Source: a virus
Virus record (IMG/VR): IMGVR_UViG_3300044712_001292
Location: 39,000-102,999 of that record
Reading direction: 5' to 3' (one strand)
Length of the DNA stretch: 64,000 bases
The notes under the pieces are model-generated. The model was given only the letters and a program-made list of their open reading frames with translations. It was not told the DNA's origin and searched no databases. Below, piece by piece: positions 43,805-52,526 of this stretch. The position numbers and the translations under genes are program-made. How positions within the stretch are numbered: position 1 is the stretch's first letter; every line of letters begins with the position of its first letter.

Positions 43805-44295
43805 CACCTGAAGCAGATCTCGAGCAGTTTCAGCAGGCCGCCGCAGCAGCTCCCGTGGAGACTCCTCCGCAGGATGCACGGGTCGTGTCCGACGAGGATA
43901 AGCTTGCGTTTCTGGCGCACATCATGACCGGCGCACCGTTCATCAAGCAGTACAACTTTGGTGTCGACGGGCTCATCGAACTGACGACCGTGCCGTCAGA
44001 CGAGCTGTTTCGGATACGTCTGTGCGTTCAGAACACTTTCGACAAGACCGCATGGGAGTACATGGTCCGCAGCATGACCATCGCAGCGTCCGTACGTCGT
44101 TGTGAGGTCGGCGGTAAGATCATCGCCCCCGTCATTGACAGGTCCTGGGCTGGTACGGACGCTTACTCTGGCTTCCTTGAGCGTGTCCCGCAAGGGCTGC
44201 TCAGTATCATCGAGTCGCTCTATCTCGACTTCAGCTCGACACTGTCGACGCTCATCGATAAGGTATCAGACCGAAGTTTTTGGCCGACCCCGTGA
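43801..44295 (+). CDS. Probable tail assembly chaperone
   Basis: 164 residues overlapping the spike stop by four bases. Acidic/Gln-rich N-terminus then a helical body: KLAFLAHIMTGAPFIKQYNF, LFRIRLCVQNTFDKTAWEYM, RVPQGLLSIIESLYLDF. Small helical proteins located after the tube gene in myoviruses are commonly tail assembly chaperones with a frameshifted long form. Here a second frame (44280-44480) overlaps by 16 bases at a TTTTT run in the -1 direction, which is what such a system would look like. Family match not certain. Confidence 0.5.
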   Translation: MTPEADLEQFQQAAAAAPVETPPQDARVVSDEDKLAFLAHIMTGAPFIKQYNFGVDGLIELTTVPSDELFRIRLCVQNTFDKTAWEYMVRSMTIAASVRRCEVGGKIIAPVIDRSWAGTDAYSGFLERVPQGLLSIIESLYLDFSSTLSTLIDKVSDRSFWPTP

Positions 44296-44480
44296 CCGCC
44301 AGCGCCTGCGCAGCGGTATCACGGGGTCTCCTCCAGCTGGACAGGTTCGACAATTCAGCTCGGTGGTGGATGGGGGCGTCCGTAGCGCTCGCGCAGTCCG
44401 GCTTCACGTCCTCCGGCTCTACAAGCGATGCGGAACTGGCCACGTTGTGGACCCAGCTGCACGCGCAGGGTAAGGTATGA
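44280..44480 (+). CDS. Downstream frame of tail assembly chaperone, or TTG-started small gene
   Basis: 66 residues if read from the TTG at 44280; overlaps the end of 43801-44295 in the -1 frame. The preceding gene reads AGT TTT TGG at 44275-44283; a slip of one base back on the T-run (44277-44281) would continue into this frame and give a fused protein of about 225 residues (43801-44480). Sequence: ACAAVSRGLLQLDRFDNSAR then GFTSSGSTSDAELATLW. Stand-alone translation from TTG is the alternative; no good ribosome-binding site is seen, which favours the frameshift. Confidence 0.5.
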   Translation: MADPVTASACAAVSRGLLQLDRFDNSARWWMGASVALAQSGFTSSGSTSDAELATLWTQLHAQGKV

Positions 44481-44860
44481 CCATGAGAGATCCTCAGCTC
44501 GACCTCGCTCGGCCTGGAAAGCTGATAGCCCAGCCTGCAGAGCCGACTGCCTCTGATTCCAGCGCTACTGCCACCGCTATCCTTACCGGAGGTGTTCCGG
44601 CTGCTAAGCCGGTCGCAGCCTCCTCTCAGGGAGCTCCGCTTCACGAGAACGTGGTAGCGCTGACGCCTCCTGCCCAGGCGCTCCGCCAGCAGGTCATGCC
44701 GATCGTTCGTGAGATCGGAACTCCGAGCACAACGGTGCCTCAGCCAGTTACTAAGCCCGACATGTCGTATGTCAATAGGCTTGCTGAGACGGTGGCATCT
44801 CTAAGATCCGCTATGGCTCGTCAACGTCAGCAACCCCTGTATATAAAGGCGTTTCGCTAG
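44477..44860 (+). CDS. Hypothetical Pro/Ala-rich protein
   Basis: 127 residues, coupled to the previous frame by a 4-base overlap. Low-complexity N-terminal 90 residues (AQPAEPTASDSSATATAILT), then a helical end: YVNRLAETVASLRSAMARQR followed by PLYIKAFR. No motif recognised. The stop (TAG) overlaps the next GTG. A linker or assembly protein of the tail is possible; nothing more can be said. Confidence 0.5.
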   Translation: MTMRDPQLDLARPGKLIAQPAEPTASDSSATATAILTGGVPAAKPVAASSQGAPLHENVVALTPPAQALRQQVMPIVREIGTPSTTVPQPVTKPDMSYVNRLAETVASLRSAMARQRQQPLYIKAFR

Positions 44861-45351
44861 TGGCAACCGTCACATCGAGCACCTGCGGATCCCCGCTCGG
44901 ACGGATGGTCGCCGTGAAAACCGGAGCGACCGCTCCGCTGAGCCTGACCTTCGACGGCAAGCCGTTGATGAATATGGGCCTCTGTGTCGGCATGGAGGTC
45001 CATCAGTCGGTTATCGCACAGTTTCAGAACACCTTCGGCAACTACATCTATATCACGCCGTTCGGCGACAAGCCGGGCGAGATCTCCCTGTCGTTCATCA
45101 TCAACAGCACGTGTGATACGTCGGTACAGGCCCTCAACGTCGTTGACTTCTATATCAAGTCCCGCCTGCAGCCGACACAGATCCTCGGAGGAGACGGGAC
45201 GTACCTATACTTGCAGAAGAACGTACCTATCATCGTCGCGGTCGGCAGCCTGTCGCTACGTGGGTTCGTGACGGGACTCGACATGCGCGGGTCTACTGAC
45301 GGAAGCGCCATCATCAGCGCTACACTTCGCATGACGGGATGGCCGGCATGA
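44860..45351 (+). CDS. Tail/baseplate protein, beta-rich
   Basis: 163 residues, GTG start overlapping the previous stop by one base. Beta-type sequence: GRMVAVKTGATAPLSLTFDG, MEVHQSVIAQFQNTFGNYIY, KPGEISLSFIINSTCDTSVQ, FVTGLDMRGSTDGSAIISAT. The last two resemble the closing strands of tube-like or LysM-free baseplate hub proteins. Within the baseplate cassette between chaperone and hub genes, so it is likely a baseplate or tube-initiator protein. No specific family assigned. Confidence 0.55.
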   Translation: MATVTSSTCGSPLGRMVAVKTGATAPLSLTFDGKPLMNMGLCVGMEVHQSVIAQFQNTFGNYIYITPFGDKPGEISLSFIINSTCDTSVQALNVVDFYIKSRLQPTQILGGDGTYLYLQKNVPIIVAVGSLSLRGFVTGLDMRGSTDGSAIISATLRMTGWPA

Positions 45352-45803
45352 ACGGGTTTCTCGCAGCGTTGGACAACATCTCGTCAGCCCCGGTAAACGG
45401 GCTATCGACGACAGGAAATGTCGTGTGGCCATCGCCGTTTCTGGTGAGGTCCTACTCGATCGCCGAAAACGAAGTACGTGTCCGCCTGTTCGGTGACTGT
45501 CCGACACGCTTCATCCATTTCGTCAAGTCCATCCAGCTTCTGTGGCTGGTCGAAGACAGCGTACTGTCCGCAGCTATCGCGCAGACGGACCCTTCGATAA
45601 CGTATACGAGGGCGCAGCTGGTGGGTCAGTTCGAGGGTATTGCTACGGACTACCGCTACGCTGTTCGAGACGCTCTCGCTCAGCTTCCCGGCATAAACCC
45701 GGATATACTCGAAGAAGACCTCCGCCGCGTCTGGGATGCATCGATAACGCCGGCAGACAAGCTCGCAGCGTGTGTCGTTCATTTTGGTCGCATGTATGCC
45801 TAA
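45339..45803 (+). CDS. Hypothetical baseplate-region protein
   Basis: 154 residues overlapping the preceding gene by 13 bases and the next by eight. MNGFLAALDNISSAPVNGL lead, then FLVRSYSIAENEVRVRLFGD, SIQLLWLVEDSVLSAAIAQT, RYAVRDALAQLPGINPDILE and a final ADKLAACVVHFGRMYA. Mixed alpha/beta; no recognisable motif. Strong translational coupling on both sides implies it works with the hub protein that follows. Confidence 0.5.
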   Translation: MAGMNGFLAALDNISSAPVNGLSTTGNVVWPSPFLVRSYSIAENEVRVRLFGDCPTRFIHFVKSIQLLWLVEDSVLSAAIAQTDPSITYTRAQLVGQFEGIATDYRYAVRDALAQLPGINPDILEEDLRRVWDASITPADKLAACVVHFGRMYA

Positions 45804-47268
45804 CAGTTACGTCGACGGGTTCGTCTGCTCCCTGCACGTCGTCAACGGCGGCGACATTCCGCTCGTCGAGGCGAACATCTCGTATGCCGTCGATGGGCTG
45901 AACAAGGCCGTTCTGAAGGCAGCTGTCGGTAATTGGGAGATCAACAGCCTACCGAACGATATCACGCTGACGCGCGGTGCTACCGCGTGGGTCACGATTT
46001 CGTACCCAGGACAGGGGTCGGTACGGATATTCACGGGCGTGCTGTTCGACTACGCACCGTCGACGTCGCTTAGCGGCGGTAACGGTCAGATGTCGTTGGA
46101 GATCATCCTTTACGGCAGGCTGTATCATCTAACGACTGGCACACTGCACTCCAGCATGACGACGCCGCAGGCGTATCTGGACTCGGCTGGCTACTGGTCT
46201 ACCGCTCGTCGCTCCACTGGCCCGGTAACACGCCCAGCGACGATGAACCCTGCCGTAGCACTCGGCAACTTCGGCGTAGCCTACCTGAATATGCTCAGCG
46301 AGATCGCTTCGTCGGCATACGCGCCGACCGACAGCGTTTCTGAGTTCATCAAGAAGGTGTTTGGCGACAACATCAACGGACCTGCGCTCAACGTCCTCAA
46401 CGACATCGAGTCGTTCCTCGTCTTCGACAACTTCGGTCAGGGTAAGCGTAAGGCCATCATTACCGGCATATGCTCCAAGATCGATGAGCTCACGACGGGC
46501 GATTGGGGTGTCAACTCGTTTATGAAGCGCATCGAAGAACTCGGTGTGCTGCTCTATTTCTCTGCTGTCGAGGACGGTTCTACCGTCCGCCTGGTGCCGT
46601 TCAGCCCGTTCTTCAGGACGAACCAGGCTTTCAAGGTGATACCGGAGACGTACTACAACATTACGTCGGGGCAGTCGCCAGACGGTATCGCCATCAACTA
46701 CCAGGGCGCTGTTCTGACAACTGCTACCGGAGCAGCGTTGAGCGGCAGCTCCGCACCCGTGGCCGGTTATTACAGGTCAGCCGACGCAGCGAAGATAGGC
46801 GGCCAGGTATTCACGACTCCTATGCCGTCTATTTTCGTCATGTCGACGAGTGTCACAACCGACGTCGCCGACGCCGCTGTGAACGGCCCTCGCGCATTCG
46901 TCGACGTTACGCCTGATCTCGGTGCTGGCATTGCCAAATACAAGTACTGGGAGCAGCGCTTCCGTAATCGCGTCTACTATGTTGGGTGCCCGTATCTGCG
47001 GCTCGATATCGCCCCGCTGACCCCCGTATGCATCGTAACTCCGTCCTCCGACGAGATACAGTCGACCATAGGCGCTACCAGCATCTATGGTCTCGTAACA
47101 CGTGTTAGCATCCATCTCGACTCAACACAAGGGGTTGCAGATACGCAGATTGAAGTAGGCTACGCGCGAAATCAGGTCGACCAGCAGCGGTTGATCGACC
47201 GCGAGGCGTCTCACCCCATCTGGTCGGGAAACTGGACAGGAAGCACGCTTTATGGAAACCGACACTGA
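45796..47268 (+). CDS. Baseplate hub-type protein
   Basis: 490 residues from the ATG at 45796. N-terminal beta domain (VDGFVCSLHVVNGGDIPLVE, VTISYPGQGSVRIFTGVLFD) resembles the domain-I barrel of gp27/GpD-type hubs. A helical middle (NMLSEIASSAYAPTDSVSEF, FMKRIEELGVLLYFSAVEDG) follows, then a beta C-terminal part (SIYGLVTRVSIHLDSTQGVA). A start eight codons upstream would overlap the previous gene more. In the cassette spike-hub-wedge order expected for contractile tails. Assignment by organisation, not by a diagnostic motif. Confidence 0.55.
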   Translation: MPNSYVDGFVCSLHVVNGGDIPLVEANISYAVDGLNKAVLKAAVGNWEINSLPNDITLTRGATAWVTISYPGQGSVRIFTGVLFDYAPSTSLSGGNGQMSLEIILYGRLYHLTTGTLHSSMTTPQAYLDSAGYWSTARRSTGPVTRPATMNPAVALGNFGVAYLNMLSEIASSAYAPTDSVSEFIKKVFGDNINGPALNVLNDIESFLVFDNFGQGKRKAIITGICSKIDELTTGDWGVNSFMKRIEELGVLLYFSAVEDGSTVRLVPFSPFFRTNQAFKVIPETYYNITSGQSPDGIAINYQGAVLTTATGAALSGSSAPVAGYYRSADAAKIGGQVFTTPMPSIFVMSTSVTTDVADAAVNGPRAFVDVTPDLGAGIAKYKYWEQRFRNRVYYVGCPYLRLDIAPLTPVCIVTPSSDEIQSTIGATSIYGLVTRVSIHLDSTQGVADTQIEVGYARNQVDQQRLIDREASHPIWSGNWTGSTLYGNRH

Positions 47269-47977
47269 GCCGGACCTCGACGCGGAGTGGCAGTCCTGGA
47301 AGAAGAGCCAGGACCCGCAGCGTCTTCGTCAGCTTGTGACAAAGCTGCAGCCAACCATCGGCAAAACGCTCGCTGCCTCCGGCATCCGCAGCCCAGTCGT
47401 CATCGACCGGGCCAAGCTGGTCGCTGCCAAGGCGCTGCACTCGTTCGACCCGACCAAAGGGGCCAAGATCAAGACGTACGTGGCATCACAGCTTCGTTCG
47501 ATCGTACGTGACGCTCCCCAGATCCAGGAGCCCCTGGTGCCGGGTCAGCGTTACCGCTCGGAGATGGCTGAACTCCACAAGGCTCACGCGCAGTTTGCTG
47601 ATGCCTTCGGCCGAGACCCGACCGATGAGGAGCTGTCAGAGACGACGAACATCCCGTTACGCAAGGTCGTACGTCTCCGGTCTGCTTCGCGTGCACGTAT
47701 CCCCATGTCCATGGTGGAGGAGGCTGACGACGACGAGGATGCCCCGGACGTCATCGGCAGCACACGCACGAAGTACGATGACTGGGCCGACGCCGTCTAC
47801 TACGGCTTGGGCGATATAGATCGCTTGATCATGTCACACAAGACCGGGTATCGCAATTATGAGGTACTCGATAACCAGCAAATCGCTCAGCGCCTGAATC
47901 TGACACCGGATACGGTGCAGCGGCGGGCGCAGCGCATTCAACAGCAGCTCGATGCCTTTCAGGAGCGTCGGGTATGA
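47252..47977 (+). CDS. Sigma-70-family transcription factor
   Basis: 241 residues. Region 2-like FDPTKGAKIKTYVASQLR at about 65-82 corresponds to the sigma core FDPxKGxKFSTYAxxxIR, which binds RNA polymerase and melts the -10 box. FGRDPTDEELSETTNIPLRK near 119 is the region 3 pattern (GRxPTxEELA). IAQRLNLTPDTVQRRAQRI near 210-229 is a region 4 helix-turn-helix. The region between is acidic (EEADDDEDAPD). With the phage polymerase at 9321-19310 it could direct the phage enzyme or redirect the host enzyme. Its place between hub and wedge genes, overlapping both, suggests late expression or packaging; that is inferred. Confidence 0.8.
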   Translation: METDTEPDLDAEWQSWKKSQDPQRLRQLVTKLQPTIGKTLAASGIRSPVVIDRAKLVAAKALHSFDPTKGAKIKTYVASQLRSIVRDAPQIQEPLVPGQRYRSEMAELHKAHAQFADAFGRDPTDEELSETTNIPLRKVVRLRSASRARIPMSMVEEADDDEDAPDVIGSTRTKYDDWADAVYYGLGDIDRLIMSHKTGYRNYEVLDNQQIAQRLNLTPDTVQRRAQRIQQQLDAFQERRV

Positions 47978-48495
47978 GCAACCAGAACATCAATAACGCG
48001 GAGTACCAGGAGTGGGTACGGCGTCGGTCGAGTGTGCAGACCAAGCAGGATGCTGCGGTACTCGGTAGTTCGACAGCAGCTATCGGCGGCTCCTCCACAG
48101 GCGCCGTTTCATCAGCGTACAAGAACCAGCAGGCGGCAGACGGCGAGTTCGCGAAAGAGCTCAAGGTAGACGCCGGCTATGGGAGCGTGCCTTACGACAT
48201 GTACGTCGGCGCAGACCAGGGCGACATGGGATACCCGGTCACCGCGGGCATGGAGCAGCGCCTGCTTGAGGCTGCTACAAAGGCATCCTACGCCTATACA
48301 GACACCATCCCGACACAGGTGCAGGTGGCGATACTTCTGGCGGCGCGTAAGGCACATAACAATTGGAAGCAGCGGAGACAGCAGCTTCTTACGCACGCGC
48401 AGATGCGCTCGGCCAATCGACTGGCTATTGACGCCGATATGGCGAAGATGGCCGCCGGCATACCGCTTGACGGTGTAGAACGAACCAATGTCTAA
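47974..48495 (+). CDS. Hypothetical tail-region protein
   Basis: 173 residues, ATGA overlap with the sigma gene and eight-base overlap with the next. Asn/Ser-rich N-terminus, Gly/Ser linker (SSTAAIGGSSTGAVSSAY), then a helical C-terminal half: QRLLEAATKASYAYTDTIPT, VQVAILLAARKAHNNWKQR, LAIDADMAKMAAGIPLDG. No known family. The coupling pattern places it in the baseplate operon. A small tail fibre adaptor or assembly protein is possible but unsupported. Confidence 0.5.
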   Translation: MSNQNINNAEYQEWVRRRSSVQTKQDAAVLGSSTAAIGGSSTGAVSSAYKNQQAADGEFAKELKVDAGYGSVPYDMYVGADQGDMGYPVTAGMEQRLLEAATKASYAYTDTIPTQVQVAILLAARKAHNNWKQRRQQLLTHAQMRSANRLAIDADMAKMAAGIPLDGVERTNV

Positions 48496-48871
48496 AGACA
48501 TCATACTCGACGTGACCCCAGATGGGCAGATGTACAGCCTAGGCGCTACGACCGAGAGCCCCCTCGATCGGACGCGCGGGAGGTTTACGACGCAGTTCCT
48601 GAGCACGCGAAATGAAGTGACCGGACGCGGTTCGGTGTTCATGGACAACCTCCTGCAAGGGAGCGTCCGTACGAACGCTGACATTCTGACGCTTGTAGCT
48701 ACTGCCACGGCTCAGATACGCAGTCTGGAACGGGAACTGTCCCGCGACGTCACGCTTCAGAGCGTAGACTTGCTTTCCATAGAGTTCATTGACAATAACG
48801 CCATAAAAGTAGGAGTTCGTCTGAACTCTACTGAGGGCAGTACGACCTCTGATATCGTGGTGAACACATGA
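48488..48871 (+). CDS. Baseplate wedge protein, gp25-like
   Basis: 127 residues. MYSLGATTESPLDRTRGRF, FLSTRNEVTGRGSVFMDNLL and the closing beta pair LLSIEFIDNNAIKVGVRLNS resemble the small gp25/W-type wedge protein that nucleates sheath assembly (N-terminal extended part, helix, beta pair). It lies directly before the baseplate J-like gene, the usual order in contractile systems. Overlaps that gene's start (ATGA). Similarity is short; moderate confidence. Confidence 0.55.
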   Translation: MSKDIILDVTPDGQMYSLGATTESPLDRTRGRFTTQFLSTRNEVTGRGSVFMDNLLQGSVRTNADILTLVATATAQIRSLERELSRDVTLQSVDLLSIEFIDNNAIKVGVRLNSTEGSTTSDIVVNT

Positions 48872-50511
48872 GTATCAATACGACCGTCACCACTGAAGAC
48901 CGGGATACCGCACGGACTACGATCCGTGCCATCCTAACAGAGTCGCAGCCCGACCTCGACATCAGCACGGGCGGTGTCGTCGACTCGGTCATCGTCGAGG
49001 GCAATGTCGATGTCGCCGTACAGAACAAGGCGAACGTCGACAGCGCCTACCTCCTGCAGCAGATGCAGGCTATCGCCAATGGGACCGTGACCATCAGTGA
49101 TGAGCAGATGGACTCGCTGGCGTCGAACTACTACGTGACCCGGTACACGGACGATCCTGCACACGGTACGGCTGACTTCATCGTCCAGAGCGAGACGACC
49201 TATACCATCCCGAAAGGGTACCGTGTACGTTACGGGGACAGCTCGTACGTCACGGAGAGCGTCTACGTCATCTACCCATCCGGCACCCCCGGAGTGGACT
49301 TCAGCAACCCGACGAACGTCATGCTGCAGGCCATCTACGACGAAGTGACCGGGTACGGTTACCGGTTTACGCTTCCGATCGTCTGCGAGCAGACTGGGCC
49401 TGCCGGCGTGCGCGTCTCCGGCGATGCGCTGACCGCTGATATCGGGTTCACCGGCCTTGGCCGTATTATGGCTGCGGAGACGTTTGCTGGCGGTACAACC
49501 GCCGAAACAAACGCACAGCTCGCGACGCGAGTCATGTCGGGCCTGATAACGAAGACGCTGGGTGGCGGCCAAGACCAGATCAACGCTTTGGCCTCGAGCA
49601 TCTATTCGTCGGCGAAGGTCAGCGCTGTCGGTGTTGAAAGCGCCATGCAGACGCGTGGTCGCCTCAATCCATTCGGTATCAACACCGGTGGTAAGCTCGA
49701 TGTCTACATGAAGTCTGGCGCACTCAGCAGCACGATCCGTGTGGCGAGTGCGATCGTGACAAACGTCGGTCTACGGCAGGTGACCCTGACGCTGACCCGC
49801 GAGCAGGCTGCGGGGGCGTACACCTTTGCCGCAGTCGGACTAACCGGTGTATCCGGTATGACTGGCTCGATCACGACGGTCAGCACGTCGTTTGCCCAGG
49901 CAACCATGTCCGGTTTCAACCCGGAGATGGCAGCCATAGATCTACGCGGTTCAGCGAATACGACCGTGACGATCGTCATCACGGATAACCGTCAGAAGCC
50001 GGACCTGAGCTACGTTGTACCGATCACCACGCTGGGCCAGTCGCTTGCGGATACCTACGGCGTGCTTGTCAGCTACATGCCGGGCGTGCTGGACATCGCT
50101 GATGCGTTCTACAGCGACGACAACCGTCCTCCCGGCATCGACGTACTCGTCAAGTCCGCGCTCCCGTGTTCAGTGACCATGAACATATCGGCGGCCAAGC
50201 CTGTCAACTACAACGGACCGTCCGCCTCAGACCTCGCTGCTCAGATCGCGTTCGCCGTCAACCAGCTGCCTATGCGGCAAAAGTACCTCGATTCGTTCAC
50301 AATCAGCCAGATCATCAAGGATGCTGCTCCGCAGCTGACGATGGTAGGGCTGACGATGTCCGGGGGTATCACCGACGTGCAGGGTACGACAGTGCCTGTC
50401 TGGCAGACCGGAAACAAGCTGGTCATACCCACGCAGGTAACCGGCAAGGTGTCGTACGAGACGGTGTTCTTCACGACAAACCCGTCTCAGGTGGTGGTGT
50501 CTCTTGTATAA
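48868..50511 (+). CDS. Baseplate J-like wedge protein
   Basis: 547 residues. N-terminal helical lead (LDISTGGVVDSVIVEGNVDV, QQMQAIANGTVTISDEQMDS) followed by the J-type barrel GTADFIVQSETTYTIPKGYR and the motif AAETFAGGTTAETNAQLATR, the conserved ...GGxdxEsdxexRxR... segment of baseplate_J/gp6/gp47 proteins. The C-terminal part holds Ig-like modules (VNYNGPSASDLAAQIAFAVN). These proteins form the ring that joins wedge and sheath. Placement after the gp25-like gene strengthens the call. Confidence 0.75.
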   Translation: MSINTTVTTEDRDTARTTIRAILTESQPDLDISTGGVVDSVIVEGNVDVAVQNKANVDSAYLLQQMQAIANGTVTISDEQMDSLASNYYVTRYTDDPAHGTADFIVQSETTYTIPKGYRVRYGDSSYVTESVYVIYPSGTPGVDFSNPTNVMLQAIYDEVTGYGYRFTLPIVCEQTGPAGVRVSGDALTADIGFTGLGRIMAAETFAGGTTAETNAQLATRVMSGLITKTLGGGQDQINALASSIYSSAKVSAVGVESAMQTRGRLNPFGINTGGKLDVYMKSGALSSTIRVASAIVTNVGLRQVTLTLTREQAAGAYTFAAVGLTGVSGMTGSITTVSTSFAQATMSGFNPEMAAIDLRGSANTTVTIVITDNRQKPDLSYVVPITTLGQSLADTYGVLVSYMPGVLDIADAFYSDDNRPPGIDVLVKSALPCSVTMNISAAKPVNYNGPSASDLAAQIAFAVNQLPMRQKYLDSFTISQIIKDAAPQLTMVGLTMSGGITDVQGTTVPVWQTGNKLVIPTQVTGKVSYETVFFTTNPSQVVVSLV

Positions 50512-51946
50512 ATACAGTGACGTAACCGACTCCGTCACGCTTCAGCCACAGCAAGTGTGGGAGGGGCTGGATTCGTTCTGGAGGACGAAGGTCGTCAAGT
50601 CCGATGCTGACCTCGTCAAGTATCAGACATTCGCCACACTTGTCGTCTGCGCGGACACGGTTTCACGGTCGAAGCACTTCATCGACGCACAGGGCATCGC
50701 GACGCTCGAGCCCTATAATATCGTGCCCTGGTATCCGCTGATACTCTATAGGGATCAGCTCGCCAATCTGTCGTACGTCGTCTACGGTGGCCCGTACGTC
50801 TACGATAGCCCACCTGACATCGTGTACGGCGAAGCTGGAGACCCGACATTCACGTACCCCGTACTGCCGACGTTTGCCGAGATACCGACCCTCTACGATA
50901 GCGTCACTTCGACGTCGCTTGTGCTCGACGGATCGATGTTCTCGTACGACCGTTCCCGGCAGACACTGACATTCCGTGTCGACCCGTTCACGTTGCTGCC
51001 GGCCCGCAAGACGGCTTCTGGTCGTGACTACCTTGTTCTGTGGATGCGTAACCCGGCCCTCGATCTGCAGGTCCCCTTCGACTGGACCGGGTGGGTCGTC
51101 AAGATGAGCGGAACGTCGACGCCTGCGTATGTCCGCACGCTGCAGGAGCTCTGGAGCCTCGACGTACGTGCCCCGGCCCTCGGTCCCTATAAGGTTGGTG
51201 CGTGTGCCGGCGGCGGGTTCCCTGTCGCGAAGAAGGCCGGTACGGTACTCGACATCCGCACAGACGGCTACCAGCGCATCGTCGTCATCGACGAGCTGGT
51301 GTATACCTTCCCTCAGGCGCTCGCTGCCTCTGTCAGCATCGGCGACCGAGTTGTTGCAAACCAGCCCCTCTGCGCAGGCATTACGTTCTACGCTGGTATC
51401 GAAGCTGCTTCCGCCCCACAGCAGCGGCTACCCGGCATCGCGTTTGTCGTACCTCTCTCGAACGGCGGCATCGCCACACTGTTCGCCCCCAATGAGACGC
51501 TCGCCTGGTCGTTCGACGCCATGCGGCCGTCACCGTGGCGGTTCCCGTTGGGCGGTGAGGTATCTGACGTCGAGGCATACTGGACCGACCGGAACGTCGA
51601 TCTATCAACGTACTACCCCGGCCTCGTGAACGGCCAGCCTGTCAACCCCATGCAGTTGCTGGTCTCCGATCTCTGGAAGAACGCGCTGACCGTCGCTTCT
51701 GTCGATCTGACCGCTGTGACCGGGGAGGCTATCGGGTTCGTCGATAGAGCCGTGCTGGCGCTCTCACCGTCGACGTATCTCATCGTTCAGCAAGACGTTG
51801 GAGATGTAGAGGACAGCATCGACATGGGCTCGAGCCCCGAGAACGTCGGATACGGGTACCACACGTCGGCCCCTTCAGACACCATCTCCGTTGTCGGTAC
51901 AGACCTCATCCTATCTGACTACGCTCCGATCGTGACCCTATCCTAG
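50504..51946 (+). CDS. Baseplate wedge / fibre-attachment protein
   Basis: 480 residues from a TTG at 50504 (eight-base overlap with the previous gene). Beta-rich with many Tyr/Pro/Asp turns: LILYRDQLANLSYVVYGGPY, LVLDGSMFSYDRSRQTLTFR, DYLVLWMRNPALDLQVPFDW. A Gly turn GACAGGGFPVAKKAGTVLDI recalls a hairpin of wedge proteins (gp7/gp53-like). No catalytic motif. As the last gene of the compact baseplate operon before a fresh promoter-like motif, it probably links wedge to fibres. Confidence 0.55.
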   Translation: MYKYSDVTDSVTLQPQQVWEGLDSFWRTKVVKSDADLVKYQTFATLVVCADTVSRSKHFIDAQGIATLEPYNIVPWYPLILYRDQLANLSYVVYGGPYVYDSPPDIVYGEAGDPTFTYPVLPTFAEIPTLYDSVTSTSLVLDGSMFSYDRSRQTLTFRVDPFTLLPARKTASGRDYLVLWMRNPALDLQVPFDWTGWVVKMSGTSTPAYVRTLQELWSLDVRAPALGPYKVGACAGGGFPVAKKAGTVLDIRTDGYQRIVVIDELVYTFPQALAASVSIGDRVVANQPLCAGITFYAGIEAASAPQQRLPGIAFVVPLSNGGIATLFAPNETLAWSFDAMRPSPWRFPLGGEVSDVEAYWTDRNVDLSTYYPGLVNGQPVNPMQLLVSDLWKNALTVASVDLTAVTGEAIGFVDRAVLALSPSTYLIVQQDVGDVEDSIDMGSSPENVGYGYHTSAPSDTISVVGTDLILSDYAPIVTLS

Positions 51947-51967
51947 CCCTTGCGATGGCGTAACCAC

Positions 51968-51980
51968 TAACTCCCTATAG
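51968..51980 (+). promoter_or_regulatory. Promoter-like motif TAACTCCCTATAG
   Basis: Second copy of the 13-base block at 14897-14909; its G is 10 bases before the ATG at 51990. That gene lacks a ribosome-binding site, so if TATAGA is a -10 box the mRNA would start at or almost at the ATG. Confidence 0.5.
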
Positions 51981-51989
51981 ACTTCTATC

Positions 51990-52526
51990 ATGCGTGACAG
52001 CACTCCTACGCTCCGTGGCTATGTCGAGGTACGCAACGAGAGGGGCGACGTCGTTCGCGCCAAGAACCTCGTCGTTTACACGGGTGGCGACATCATCGCC
52101 AAGCTGCTCGGCGGGTCGCCCGAGTACCGGATCTCGCACATCTATTTCGCCTACGAGAACACGGCAGGCGCTCCAGTGCCGCCGGTTCCGGCTCGAACCG
52201 ACACGGCCGCCATCTTCCACTCGCTGGCAGCGCCGTTCGACTATCTGCGCGCACCTGTACTCGTGCCTCCGGCGTTCTCAGCTTCCGACGTCAACCATAA
52301 CTACAATCAAGCTGCCTTCACCGCGATAGCGTCCGCGGTATCGGGTATGCACGGCGTTCCGTTCGGCGCGATCAACAACAGCAAGGTTTACGCGCTTGGG
52401 CTCGTCGCGGCACCTACTGGCGCTGCTGCTGGCGACATCCTCTACGCGCATTTCGCGCTTCCGGCGGCCCTTCCTGCGGCTGGAAGCGGCCAGATCTCTG
52501 CTACGTGGATGACGGAGGCTGACTAA
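51990..52526 (+). CDS. Tail-tip / fibre-associated protein
   Basis: 178 residues. LRGYVEVRNERGDVVRAKNL then VVYTGGDIIAKLLGG and YRISHIYFAYENTAGAP: the pattern NxxVxxGxxxLAxxLxG..I.YIxxG is found in phage proteins that sit at fibre bases or tail tips. The remainder is Ala/Pro-rich with a beta end. Begins right behind the promoter-like motif and couples to the fibre gene by a one-base overlap (TAATG). Role as fibre-associated protein is an inference from place and pattern. Confidence 0.5.
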   Translation: MRDSTPTLRGYVEVRNERGDVVRAKNLVVYTGGDIIAKLLGGSPEYRISHIYFAYENTAGAPVPPVPARTDTAAIFHSLAAPFDYLRAPVLVPPAFSASDVNHNYNQAAFTAIASAVSGMHGVPFGAINNSKVYALGLVAAPTGAAAGDILYAHFALPAALPAAGSGQISATWMTEAD

